Shown in pieces: positions 1 to 11,000 of a stretch of DNA of 64,000 nucleotides (the stretch's first letter is position 1; every line of letters begins with the position of its first letter). Under the pieces are notes generated by a model. The model did no database searches. It was not told where the DNA came from and saw only the letters and a list, made by a program, of their open reading frames with translations. The position numbers were made by a program, and so were the translations under genes. The stretch is from Lepas anatifera (Eukaryota; Arthropoda; Thecostraca; Lepadidae), in assembly GCA_034440635.1 (NCBI GenBank), contig JAOTON010000767.1:930001-994000 (forward strand), written 5' to 3'.

Positions 1-662
1 CACCCGCTTTTCACATCCGCAGCACCATTGCAATACGCCCCTCTGCACGCCTCAATCAAGTCAGCCAATCTCCAATCGCTGCCAGATGCTGATCTGGGTG
101 ACGGCGTGCACCTGACAATCCCGAGTTCATTATACTGAGCGAGTCTATCTCATGGGTTCGGTCACGTGCTCAGCTACCTACCTCGTTGCCCAGGCATGGA
201 TCCTCGGGACCGTCTATTGTCAAGCACACAGGCGTGCTCTTTTGGAGGGTTTATAAACTTCTGAAGGATTTAGAAACGGAATAGATCTGGCCTGGAAGGT
301 GGTCCAACTCACAACTGAATAAGACCGATTCATGGAAATGAAAGCGTCGGCGGCAGCCAACCTTTGTTGATTTACCCGCACAATGATGTACATGTAGAAA
401 GCTTAGTCGGAATTCACGCACCCAAACAAGTACTGACTACTAAACCTGTCTCTTCAACGTCGCCTTCGCCGTTCGAATACGCTTCTGAAAAACGCAGCTT
501 CTGATCCAAGCCGACTCAGCAGTGCCAACATCGTTACAACTTCTTGTCATAATAAACTCCCAGAGCCACGCATCTAGCGTACATGATACAATACACAAAA
601 CCGCACGAGGACAACAACTCCACGAGCTGCTGCGCCCGTAACAAGCCAGTCCTACAACTGCG
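1..662. other. Flank and 3' side of the thioredoxin gene, no gene seen
   Basis: No conserved coding segment was found on either strand. The bases next to 662 are the downstream side of the minus-strand thioredoxin gene and probably hold its 3' UTR. The remainder is unique-looking sequence. Confidence 0.5.
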
Positions 663-1822
663 TTACGACTTGGGGTCAACCTGTTCAGCCTGCTTGTTCG
701 CGTAGGTGTTCAACCTGTTGATAACTTTCCCGACAAAGTCGCTGACGATCTCCTCATTGACCAGGCCGACAAACTTCTCCACCACCTGACCGTTGAAAAA
801 CGCAAGCACTGCTGGCACTGCCTGTACCTCGAAGTCCTGTAGCAGGTCCACGTGGTTCTCGATGTCCAGCTGGAGGAAAACGCCCTGGCGTTAGCGGGAC
901 GTTTCTTCCAAAAGGATTCGCAACGTGCTGTAACAGTCAAACTTCGTCGCTTATGTAAGCAATATGAAAATGGCCGGAAATAATCAAACTCCAAGCAATG
1001 AACAAGATATTTTTACGCTAACTTTCCTTTTCGATTGAAACATGCAGAATGATATTTATCCAACTAAGTCTCCGGCATATGCAATATTGTTTTAGCACGA
1101 ATGGAACCCATTATTTCCCTAAAACTTTCCGCATAATACCCATCACTACCGAGCAACGGTGTCGATCGGCGATATTTTTTAGAGTTACGCCTTCTGCATG
1201 CACCAATCGCCTTTCCTAACACAATAAAAGAGACAAAACATTTAAGATGAATAGAGCTGGCAGGAAGCAGCCCACTCTTCTTCCCACAAGCCACAAGCAT
1301 TGCTTCCGTCAAAGAAGGTGAGAGGGCCAGTAAATCCTCGACCCGCTGCTTACAAGAAACCTTTCCCTCCAAACTATAGAAAACCCTATCTGATTTGGGC
1401 CCATTGTTATCCGCTGCACTAGCTGGTCAATAACACTTTCGATGTATTACCAAACTGGCTTAAATTTGGTCATCTTTGAAAGGAAGGAAATTTCTGGAGG
1501 TGGCGGGGGGAGGGGGTGCAGGCTCCTTGATTCCCTATTCCCAAGAGTATGCCGCTAGCAAGCGGAAACTGACCGAACAGAGGTAGATGTTGCTCTTGGA
1601 CTCGATGAGCCTCTCCAGCATGGGCGTCAGGTCCTTGCACGGCTCGCACCAGTCGGCGTGGAAGTTGACGATGACCGGAATCGGGCTGAGAATGACTCGC
1701 TGGTGAAACTCGTCCCGGTCACTGATCTGCAGCAGCGCCGCCCTGGCGGCCGACGACTGAAGCTGCCGCGCCGCCTGAGATGCCAGCAGCGGCCGTCGCT
1801 GACGAGGTGGGCGTGACGTCAT
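663..1822 (-). CDS. TXN2: Mitochondrial thioredoxin (Trx2), two exons
   Basis: Protein-disulfide reductase expected in the mitochondrial matrix, where it reduces peroxiredoxin-3-type partners. Exon 1 is 1822-1574 and exon 2 is 869-663; the intron begins GTCAGT at 1573 and ends CCTCCAG at 870, phase 0, giving about 151 residues, normal for Trx2. The chosen ATG (1822) starts an Arg/Ser/Ala-rich leader with no early acidic residues, typical of a mitochondrial presequence. Then come the strand PVIVNFHADWCEPCK with the active site, a conserved LDIENHVDL turn, the cis-proline stretch VQAVPAVLAF and the C-terminal FNGQVVEKFVG strand. The redox motif is WCEPC rather than the usual WCGPC. The open frame extends upstream of the ATG to 1921, so an upstream non-coding exon or other start is possible. 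No partner gene is adjacent. Confidence 0.87.
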
Positions 1823-1981
1823 CACACAGCGGGGCCAATCAGAGGGTTTGGTCAATTCACCTGGCTGTTTGTACAGAAAAGAATGCCTGGATACTTTACA
1901 GCAGCAAATGTAGTAATTCACGATGTATGTAGGCTTTAATTGGTGTAGTATACAAATTTAGTAATTTACGTGTGTAGTTCT

Positions 1982-2830
1982 TTAACACGCGCATTGACGG
2001 GGGTCTGAGCCACCTTCGCATTGACGGGGGCGGGTACCCGCCCCCTAAGATCTCGAGAACCACGGTAGGTAGTGAAAAACGGTAAACGGCGTTGGGCTGC
2101 CCATCCACTTCTCCATCGAAAACATTTGAACCATTTTTTTTGTCAGGTCACATTTAAGGTCACGAGAGGTCAAAACATGCCTGTCATAGGGATAACATGT
2201 AAATTCAGTTTTTCGGCCATTACATCTGAACAAGTAAAGATAGAGCAAAACGACTCGAACCATATGAATCCTCTCAGCAATCTGAATCGAATAATATATA
2301 ACTTGACATTGCTAGGTCAAATCAATGATTTGACCTGACCTGAGGTCAGGTCAGGGGCAAATTATATAAAATGCATATCATTAGAACCGCAAAGCCCAGG
2401 CGAGTCTAATGCAGCTAAAATAAATGCTCTATCACCATCCGTTACTGAGTTATTCCGTAAAAACCATTTTTCCCGTGTATTTTCAATGGAGAGGTCATGC
2501 CTCGTACCTGACCTTAGGTCATCGCTATAAAAAAATACCGGAACATATTTTAGAGAACTCGGTGGGGCCATTATGTGATATGAGTTTCAATCGGATAAGT
2601 TCACCCTGCTCCGACTTACGCTATCTTAAACTTTTTTTTAGGTCAGGTCACTTGACCTGTACTGGTGACCTGACCTGAGATGACCTAACCTTAAAATTTT
2701 CACAGAAGTTGTAAAAATGATGAGGGAAAAGGTATACCGAGTACGGCGGCGCTACGCACCGCCGTTTTTCTACTATCTCCGAAAAACCCGAGGGGGGCGG
2801 GTACCCGCCCCCCGTCAATGCGCGTGTTAA
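1982..2830 (+). mobile_element. TTAA-flanked MITE-like element, copy 1
   Basis: An element of 841 bp (1986-2826) is flanked on both sides by TTAA. Its inverted ends begin CACGCGCATTGACGG. Just inside each end is a 20-bp or near-20-bp palindrome (GGGGGCGGGTACCCGCCCCC at the left). It contains no coding capacity but many AGGTCA/TGACCT half-sites. A second copy lies at 38279-39129 and a third, interrupted and inverted, at 51195-55615. TTAA targets are typical of piggyBac and Kolobok families, so a non-autonomous member of one of these is inferred; no transposase is present to decide. Confidence 0.85.
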
Positions 2831-4496
2831 GTAGTGCAGTGTACCAATGTAGTAGTTAACGATAAATGTAGTCAAGGTCAAAGTTGTTATAAATAATATT
2901 TCCATACTCATCTGGAAGCCGGGTGATCGTGACAATATGGATTTGTGCATTTCATAATATCTGGATATATACACATTTTAGCGAAGTGAAACCTCGCTTC
3001 AATCAGTGTTCCCCGTACCTGTGTTCCTTCATATGATTAGTGGCGACAACGATGAGCACTTACCGCGGGCATTCTCAATATCTTCTGACACGAGAGTAGA
3101 AGCCGGGACGCCATGATTGGAGTTACTCACACACAAAAATGCCTGTGAACAAAGTAGTTGTACTCAGAAATTCTATACAACGGTACAATACCAGGCGGGA
3201 GCGTGGATTTCTTAACATGATGGGGATGGCGGAATTTGTAGCAATGCAACTAACCGGCACATTGAAAGGGAAAGCATAATATTTGAGTGTGCTCGGGCAC
3301 CCCCAACGAAACAAAAATTCACACCTCCTGCTACCCAGTCCACAGAAAATGCTGGTATCCGTGATGATGTATTCGTACATCAATTATTTTAATGAGGGCC
3401 TTCACAGAAAACTTTGGGTCTTGGGACACTGCCTGTGGCTATAGAATGTTGTGTGGCTCATTCATTAATGTGGCTTTATACACCGATCAATGTGTGATTA
3501 GTGAACAAAGCAATCACTACGGTGTGTCAGATTGATGAGGTCAAAGGTTTCAGGGTTAGACAAAAAGGAGGACATCACAAGAACACAACCTGCCGCGCAC
3601 AGCTGGCTTCAGTTTCGTGATGTAGCGCGACTGCTAAGTTACCAGAGCGTGGCAGGGCTGATCAGAGCAGCCGAACCAGACCCAGCCAGAGCCGTAGTGT
3701 GTGGGTGATTGGGCCCGGCGTTTCCGCCCCTGGCGGCAGCAGCCGAAACCTTCACCGCGCAGCCGCGTTGCAGAGTGGCGACTCTCACCGGCTGATCTGA
3801 CCAGTGCGTAGAGCAAATACATCGGGATGGACGGTTCTCCGATGAAATATCTGACAGTCGAGAGATCCAGCCAACCAGCTATGAGCAAACGAGCTCTTTA
3901 AGCTAGTGAGCGGCACGCCATGGGCGCGAGAGGCACATTGGGTGACGAGTGTCCATCTTCGGTGCAGAGTCTGTCGCCCCCGGTCCATGTCAAGCGCGAC
4001 AGGAGGCGACACCTGAGGTCCAAGGCGTTTGGGGGGGGCAGCACTGTTCCCCTTGGGTGTGCTATTGTGTGCGCTCGTTCTGATCCAGCCATGCATTTCC
4101 ACTGGAGCCCTGTGATTGACTGAACAAGTTGTGTATTATTTGTGAACGAAATAAGACTTGTAAAAGTGAAAAGAACTGAAAGTAAACGAAAGTCAGACGA
4201 TTCTAGACCATAATTATAGCACTCTGAAAATTCTTAGTTGATATATTTTCCTTCAAGAACTGGATTTATTCAGTGGGTACCGTACATGTTTATTGGGGTC
4301 CAACGCAAAAAAATGACCAGGCCTTGAGCTATCTGCGCATCTAATAGAATGCACGGCGCAGAGAACGACGACTACTCCTCCCCGCGGTGCAGAGCAATAA
4401 CGATGTTATGACAAACGCGTCCATGATGAAGGAGAAGGGGTGACAGAAGCAGCCGCCAGGGGGAGGGGACGGCCGGTGAGTCACCCTCCCCTTTCA
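2831..4496. other. No recognisable gene
   Basis: Mixed-composition sequence with only short chance open frames. A GC-rich patch at about 3640-4100 gives overlapping frames on both strands, but no domain or splice-framed exon could be supported. Confidence 0.5.
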
Positions 4497-4504
4497 CCTC
4501 GATA

Positions 4505-4643
4505 CACCAGCGGATCCAGGGGGCCAAGGGGTCATGGCCCCCAAAATGGCGAAATTTGGCCGAATTTTGAAACAAAACAATGTTTTTACGATTTTCCCAA
4601 GTAGCCCCCCTCCCCGCAAACGGCTATCCTGCGTCCGCCAGTG
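4505..4643. mobile_element. Short hAT-type MITE
   Basis: A 139-bp element with imperfect inverted ends: left CACCAGCGGATCCAGG, right (reverse complement) CACTGGCGGACGCAGG. The flanks are CCTCGATA (4497-4504) and CCTCCATA (4644-4651), an 8-bp target duplication with one mismatch. CA(C)xGGCGG-type ends and 8-bp duplications are hallmarks of hAT elements. It has no coding capacity. Confidence 0.68.
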
Positions 4644-5944
4644 CCTCCATACACCATTATTTCTTACACAGATTAAGCACAAAGCACGAGCGATCACGGG
4701 ACCGGTTGCGAGCGGAAAAGAGTGGAAGGAAAGAGAGGAGAGAGAAACGTGTGCCATGTATTTTTGCCCACTTAGTATGAGGGGGAGAGGCGAAGGGATC
4801 TGCGGTCCTATGCCTGTCCACTGTGCTCGACATACGCGGCTGAGAGAGGGGGGCTGAGCGGATTCTGAGTCATCTCACTGATGTGACCTGCGCCGGAAAT
4901 GGGGGTGTGTATCGTCCGAACGCCCAGGTGGCGCCACCCAGCAGTTTTGACCACAGCCAGCAGAGGGGGGTATCTGCCTGGCCACCAGCTAAAGCAGCAG
5001 CGAATGCTGGCTGGCACCAATGCAGTGGCGCAACCAGGATTTCGTTGGGGGGGCAAGGTTTGAGGGTGTGCCCTCCACCCAGGTGTGCCCCCTCCCATTT
5101 TTAAGTCTGCAAAAACATGCACTTATTTTGGGGTGTGCCCCTGTTTTAGTGCGCGTTTTTTTACAGTTTAATATCTGAAGGCCTATTTATTTTGGATCCC
5201 GCTTTAGAATGCATACTTTTCTCTAGAACTACACCCAGCTTAAGATGGTCATAGTCAGTTTTTACCTGTATGCGTTCCCTCGGTTTTGCTTTAGGTAAAA
5301 ACCTATGTATCGTAAAAGCTAGGTTCATTATATGTCGGGACGTACAATGTTGCATTGAGATTAACTGTTTTTCCATACTTTCGTTGGGAAATGATGTCAC
5401 ACTTCAATGAGTAATTATGTCATGCCTCTTCCGCATGACCAAAGATGACATTAAAATTCTGAGTTGTGTCAGCTTCTCGCTTGTGAGCGTGCCATGACTA
5501 ATCATGGGATTGTCGTTTTCTCAACGACCCGCAGACAACCAACAGAAGAGAGTATGAATGAAGCCAATGATATTAAATGTATAACAAGGCTGCACTATAA
5601 TACCAGTACACGACGCATGTGCACAATAATGCAGCTACACAAATGAAATGAAAATTATTCGTATGCTGAAAGATGGCATTTTTATTATTTGTACGCATTG
5701 CACTCAAATATTTGATCACCTACAGTTCAAGATAAAAAAATCAAACGCACACGGTCATCATAAGGTTATCAATTGAAAGAGAATCCATCACATATTTTCT
5801 TTAAAACGACACCTGAGACATCCCAATCTATTTTTGGTGATGAATAAACAGCGAACAAATATTTAAACAAACCCAATGAATATTTTCTAATTCAAAACAA
5901 TGCCACAAAACAATGCTGTTTCGGTCCTCAGATACTTATTTTGG

Positions 5945-6845
5945 GCCGCTCCCCGGGACTGACTCCCGTCCCCTAGACCAAAACTCGGGGCACGACCTGA
6001 GCCTAACTCTTGAGAGTTCCCAAGATTACCTCTCGGAGGCCCCCTGAGACCAGCACTCTGCGGCACCCGATAATAACGCTCGGGTCCCCAAATTAGCATT
6101 CGGGGCCCTCTGAAAATAACTCTTGGCCCCTGAGAGACACGCCCTTGACACCATGGGGCCCCAGAGGGCAACACTTGGCGGCACCCATAATACTATTTCT
6201 CGGGTCCCCATATTAGCTTTCAAGGCCCCCTGAAGGGAGGTCCTCTTATACCAAAACTGATGGGCACCTTATAATAACTCGGGTCGCCCAAGTTATTATA
6301 TTAGTTACTATATAACCAATAGTAAGATATTATTCATTAATAATAATAATAAATAATGTCAAGTTATTATTCATTAGTTCTTGGGGGCCCCTGAGATCGA
6401 CTATCAGGGCCCCCTGAGAACGACTCTTGAGGGAGCCCTGAGACAGACCCTCGGGAGAGGCTCCTGAGACTGACCCACGAGGGCCACCTGAGACCGATTC
6501 TCGGGGCCACTGTAAACGACTCTCGGGGGCCCCTGAGACCAACTCTCGGAAGTCCCTTGAGATCGAATCTTGGGGTTCCCTGAGACTGATTCTCAGGGGG
6601 CCCCTGAAACCGACTCTCGGGGACCCTGAGTGAGACCAACTCCCGGAGGGCCCCTGTCGGGGGCCCACTGAGAACAACTCTCAGGGGCGCCATGAAACTG
6701 ACTTTTGGGGGAGGGGCGGGCTGAGACCGACTTTCGCCCCCTCCCGCACCCTCTGAGACAAACTCTCATGGCGGGGGGCCCTGAAATTGACTCGGGGCTC
6801 CTGAAAACGAACCTCGGGGGAGGGCCCTAAGACTGACTTGGGAGC
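5945..6845. repeat. Degenerate minisatellite of about 30-bp units
   Basis: Diverged copies of a unit around GACTCTCGGGGGCCCCTGAG run head to tail, interrupted by AT-rich sequence at about 6240-6380. The array lies wholly inside the hAT-like element. It leaves the minus strand largely free of stops, producing spurious open frames of about 100 codons. Confidence 0.7.
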
Positions 6846-6888
6846 CCCTTGATCCGAGAGTCCTTTAACGAGGTCCACAAATCCCCAG

Positions 6889-7715
6889 GACCCCCTCGGC
6901 TACGCCACTGGTCCAATGTGTGCCCAAATCCTCTGTCTCTAATATTTTTCAAGGTGTGCCCCCCAAGGTGGGCCCCACTGATCCGAGAATCTTTTGCAGT
7001 GCTTAAGATCGGCCCAAGGAGGTCCGTGGACCCCTAGGACCCCCTTGACTAGGGCACTGGTGCAATGTGTGCCCAAAGTCTGTGTGTCTCTAATATTGTT
7101 CAAGGTGTGCCCCCCCCAGAGGTGGGCCCCTGATCCGAGAATCCGTTGGAGTACTTAAGATCGGCCCAAGGAGGTCCGCGGACCGCTAGGATCCCACTTT
7201 GCTACGCCACTGGTCCAATGTATGCCCAAATCAGGTGTGCCCCTAATATCGATCAAGGTGTGCCTCCCCGAGGTGGGCCCCCTCATCAAGATGGGCCCCC
7301 TGATCCAAAAATTCTTTGCAGTGCTCAAGATCAGCCCAAGGGGGTCCACAGACCCTAGGGCCTCCTTGGCTACGCCACTGATCCAATGTGTGCCCAAATC
7401 CTGTGTGTTTCTAATATTGTTCAAGGTGTGCCCCACCCCCCTGAGGTGTGGACCCTGATCTGAGAATCCTTTGCAGTGCTTAAGATCGGCGCAAGGAGGT
7501 CCATGGAACCCTGGGACCCCTTAACTATGCCACTGGTGCAATGTGTGCCCAAATCCTGTGTGCCTCTAATATTATTCAAGGTGTGCCCCCCTCCCGAGGT
7601 GGGCCCTGCTGATCCAAAGATCCTTTGCAGTGCTTAAGATCGGCACAAGGAAGTCCACAGACCCCTAGGACACCCTTGGCTACGCCACTGGTCCAATGTG
7701 TGAACAAATCCTGTG
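6889..7715. repeat. Tandem array of about 153-bp monomers
   Basis: At least five diverged monomers; the landmark GCCACTGGTCCAATGTGTGC and its variants recurs near 6905, 7055, 7206, 7375, 7529 and 7685 (spacing 150-169 bp). Each monomer contains a segment resembling a hAT terminus (CTTGGCTACGCCACTG) followed by a CCAATG-like sequence, so the array may have grown from duplicated transposon ends. Confidence 0.8.
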
Positions 7716-8076
7716 TGCAGGGGCGCCACCACAGAATTTTCGCAGGGGGGAGACGGACCCAGGCTGGTGCTGACCGGGGAGGCGAGTTTCGAGCATATTC
7801 GGTACCTGACAGCCTTAATGACCATTGGCCCAAAAATTTTAGGGGATGCCCCCCTGGTTGGCCAACAGGGGGACGCATCCCCCTGTCCCCTCTTTCGGCG
7901 CCCATGCGTGTTTGCCCCTATTATCGATCAATGTGTGCCCCCTTCTGATTATTTCTGTTATAGCACCATGTATTTTTATTTTTGATACATATATATTTTT
8001 ACCTCAAAGTGTGCCCCGAAAAATTTTGGGGAGCCATGGCCCCCTGGCCCCCCTTGGTTGCGCTACTGCACCAATG

Positions 8077-11000
8077 TATACACTGTGTGAGTGCATCTGG
8101 AGTTTAAAACAATTATGAACACACAAAGACTGGGACTGATGGGGAGGTTGGATATGACCAAATGTGGGAGGAATGAACTGGAGAGCAGCCACTGCTGGTT
8201 TCAAGACCAGTCACACGATTTAAAATTACATCAGCCAGGCTGTGAGATCACACAATCTGCAACAATGAAAACTTGAAAGTGATCAAGGCCAGCAATCCCC
8301 CACTGCTGATACTCGCAGCAAAGCAGCAGATCACCAGCCAATGCAGCTTCTGGTCAGTAGCATTTCACAAATATAGGCCTTTAACATAGTGGCAAATAAC
8401 TGAAGCGAGCAGACAAAACAGCTGACAAAACAGAAAAATACAGGTGAAAATGTATGCTGAGGCAGCCTGTAACTTACAGCTTTATAGATCCATATTTCAG
8501 ATTTTTCTAGGTTTATTTCAATAAAACCTTATGTTCTTTTCATGCATTTTTGCCTGTTTTTCTGTTCTGTCTGACTTTTTTGTCTGTTTGCTCCAGTAGT
8601 CTGAAACTATAATAACTCATATTATATCTTGCTTTATTGTTTACTTTGGCTTTGATCTGTTCATTTTGATTCTTTTGTGTTTGCTAATCTGATTAAAATT
8701 TGACTTTGCTATTTCTATTTCCCTTCAATGCTCACCTCTCTTTTGTTTCTATTCATCTATATCCTTTCAATATGGTAAAAAACTGATAATGCCAGATTCT
8801 TAAGAGATGACAAAAGTAACATACTTGTATGCATCAAATCCAATGAACTAGGGCATATTTTATTTGATCTATACATAATATTTGCACTTAAAAAAGCAGG
8901 CAACTGGCAACTGGATGTAATTGTACTGCCTTTTCACTGTGCTGTACTAGTGTGAAATATATATGTAAGGTTCCACAAGCTTTTGTTTGTGTCTTGTGTC
9001 AGCAGTCAGCAGCTTGTTGCGCCTCGGTCAGCAGCTTGGTGGTGCTAGTTGCCCAGTGTGCAAAGTATGGCATTTTCGACAAGATCTTGTCAGTGTGAGT
9101 GCCCTTGGAGACAGGAACAAGTGGTGAGAATTTGATCAGCCTGGTGCGAATTTGTGAGACTGGTGCTAGGAAGGTGACACTTGAACCAAAAAAATAATGG
9201 CTGAATGGTTATTAAGACACAGGAGCCTTATAAAGCCTTATAAAAAGTCCTTAACTAACTAGCTAATAGGAGAGGTAGCATTACATCGTGTGGGTAGAAA
9301 TGTGTGCGTTTTTCTCCCTGGTAGGTATATGGTAGATTGGTGCGAATTTTTAAAAGCTGGTGGTGCAAGAATTTTAGATGGCTGGTGTGACTCATCTGGC
9401 CTGCTGCCACACTTTGCAGACTGGCTGGTTGCCTGTGCCCCTGGCTGTGTAGAGGTGTATAACTGTGTTCTGTCCACTGGTAATTGCCTTTTGTACTTAC
9501 TGTGTGCTTACTGAGAATACACATGCATGGCTTGAAGGACAGTTACCTGCAATACTCTGGTCTGAGCTCATGCAACCAAGATGCCCCAGTCGCTGAGACA
9601 ACGGGGACATTCTCCTGGGGACGTTGACACAGGTCAGATAACACCCTGGCCACACAAACAATGGCAACAACCATGACAATGATGAAGTGGTAAAATTGGT
9701 GGAAAACAGAGAACTATTACCTTCCACCAAGGCCTTTAAAGATATCCTAGCACTGAAGTGAGGTGTTAAAAACGCATTAGAAAGGTTCGAATGTGGTAAA
9801 TAAAACTATGGATATTATCAATCAATCAGTAACGTAAAAAAGAAGAGGTCCATAAATTTGTGAGGATTTTTTTTGGGCCGGAATCCATACAGAACTGGCA
9901 GCCCTCGTACTTGCTTATTCTTAGAAAAAGAAGGCGCTAGAATTCTCCCTTTTGATGGCTTTCCAATGAGATCAAAATTTTTACAATAGAACAGACATCC
10001 AAATTAAGCGCCGTGGTACTTCTTATTCTATTAATATTGCCTTGAAATGCAGGGTCAAGGGGATAATTTTTGGCCAAATCCGTGCTTTTTAGAGGTTTAT
10101 AAAAAAGCTTTAAATCCCATCAAACAGAAAGCAATGTGTAGCCGCAGCAGTGACAAATTTTGCGCATGGGTATTCTTCGTGTATTTGCACAACCACAGCT
10201 TGTGTGAGCTTGTGTGTAGGTAGGCGGTAAAACACAACACGGGCAAAACGTTTTGATTCGAGCCAGGTAACTGTGCTTAATTACTTTTGTTTTAGCATTA
10301 ACCTGCACTGTGTGCAGGTCTGTCTTCAAAAGCAAGAAACAGTAGGTTACCTTTTAGTGTTTATTGTGGTTGTAAGATTATTTGTTTCGGCTACCAGTTG
10401 GCAGTGGTGGGTGGCTCGCCTTTTCTGCTTGTGCTTGGCAAGGGTTTTCAAGTTTGTATAATTCCGGTTAACGTTTGCATGTGTGTGACTTTTTCAGGGC
10501 ATATTTTAAGCTACAATGTGGTGGGCATTTTCCCCACCAGTCCTCCATGCAATGTCCACCAGTGAATGGCCCAATTCCCACCAGTCACTTGTCGTTTGAT
10601 GCTCTAGAAGTGCCCTTTTGGTGGGAATTTTTGGGATTTTCAGCCAAATGTTCACCAGTCCCAATTTCTTAAAATGTGTCCTGCTGAGACTTATCACAAT
10701 TTTACTTTTTTACATGTGTTTCTTGCTAATACAGTGTATAGTTTCCATCTAAATTTATCATCATTTCTGTATTTTGTGCAACTACAAAGATGAAGGGCCC
10801 ATGGGCTGATAAAGTAGAAATAGTGTATGCATAACAGACAGAGTAGTAAAAGACAGTATAAGCAGGCAAAAAAGCAAAGCAGCAGTGAAACAAGCATGCA
10901 GTAGAATCAAGCAGAAACATTAATTAGTCTGCAGGCTGAGTAAGTCAAAATAATTATTCTAGAAATGCCAAAAAATAGCTTAAAAAGGAAAGATACAGAA

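Larger units (their letters stand above)
5023..8068. mobile_element. 3.0-kb non-autonomous hAT-like element
   Basis: The ends are CAGTGGCGCAACCAGG (left) and, reverse-complemented, CAGTAGCGCAACCAAG (right). Both sides are flanked by a perfect 8-bp duplication, CACCAATG (5015-5022 and 8069-8076). This defines a single insertion of 3046 bp. The interior has no transposase. It consists of AT-rich spacer (5100-5940), a degenerate minisatellite (about 5945-6845) and a tandem array of about 153-bp monomers (about 6889-7715). hAT assignment rests on the target-duplication length and the CAGTGGCG terminus. Confidence 0.82.

Noticed and set aside
5945..6693. Minus-strand frames rich in Gly, Pro, Arg and Ser
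   Set aside because: These arise from the degenerate minisatellite inside the hAT-like element; no codon-level constraint is visible.
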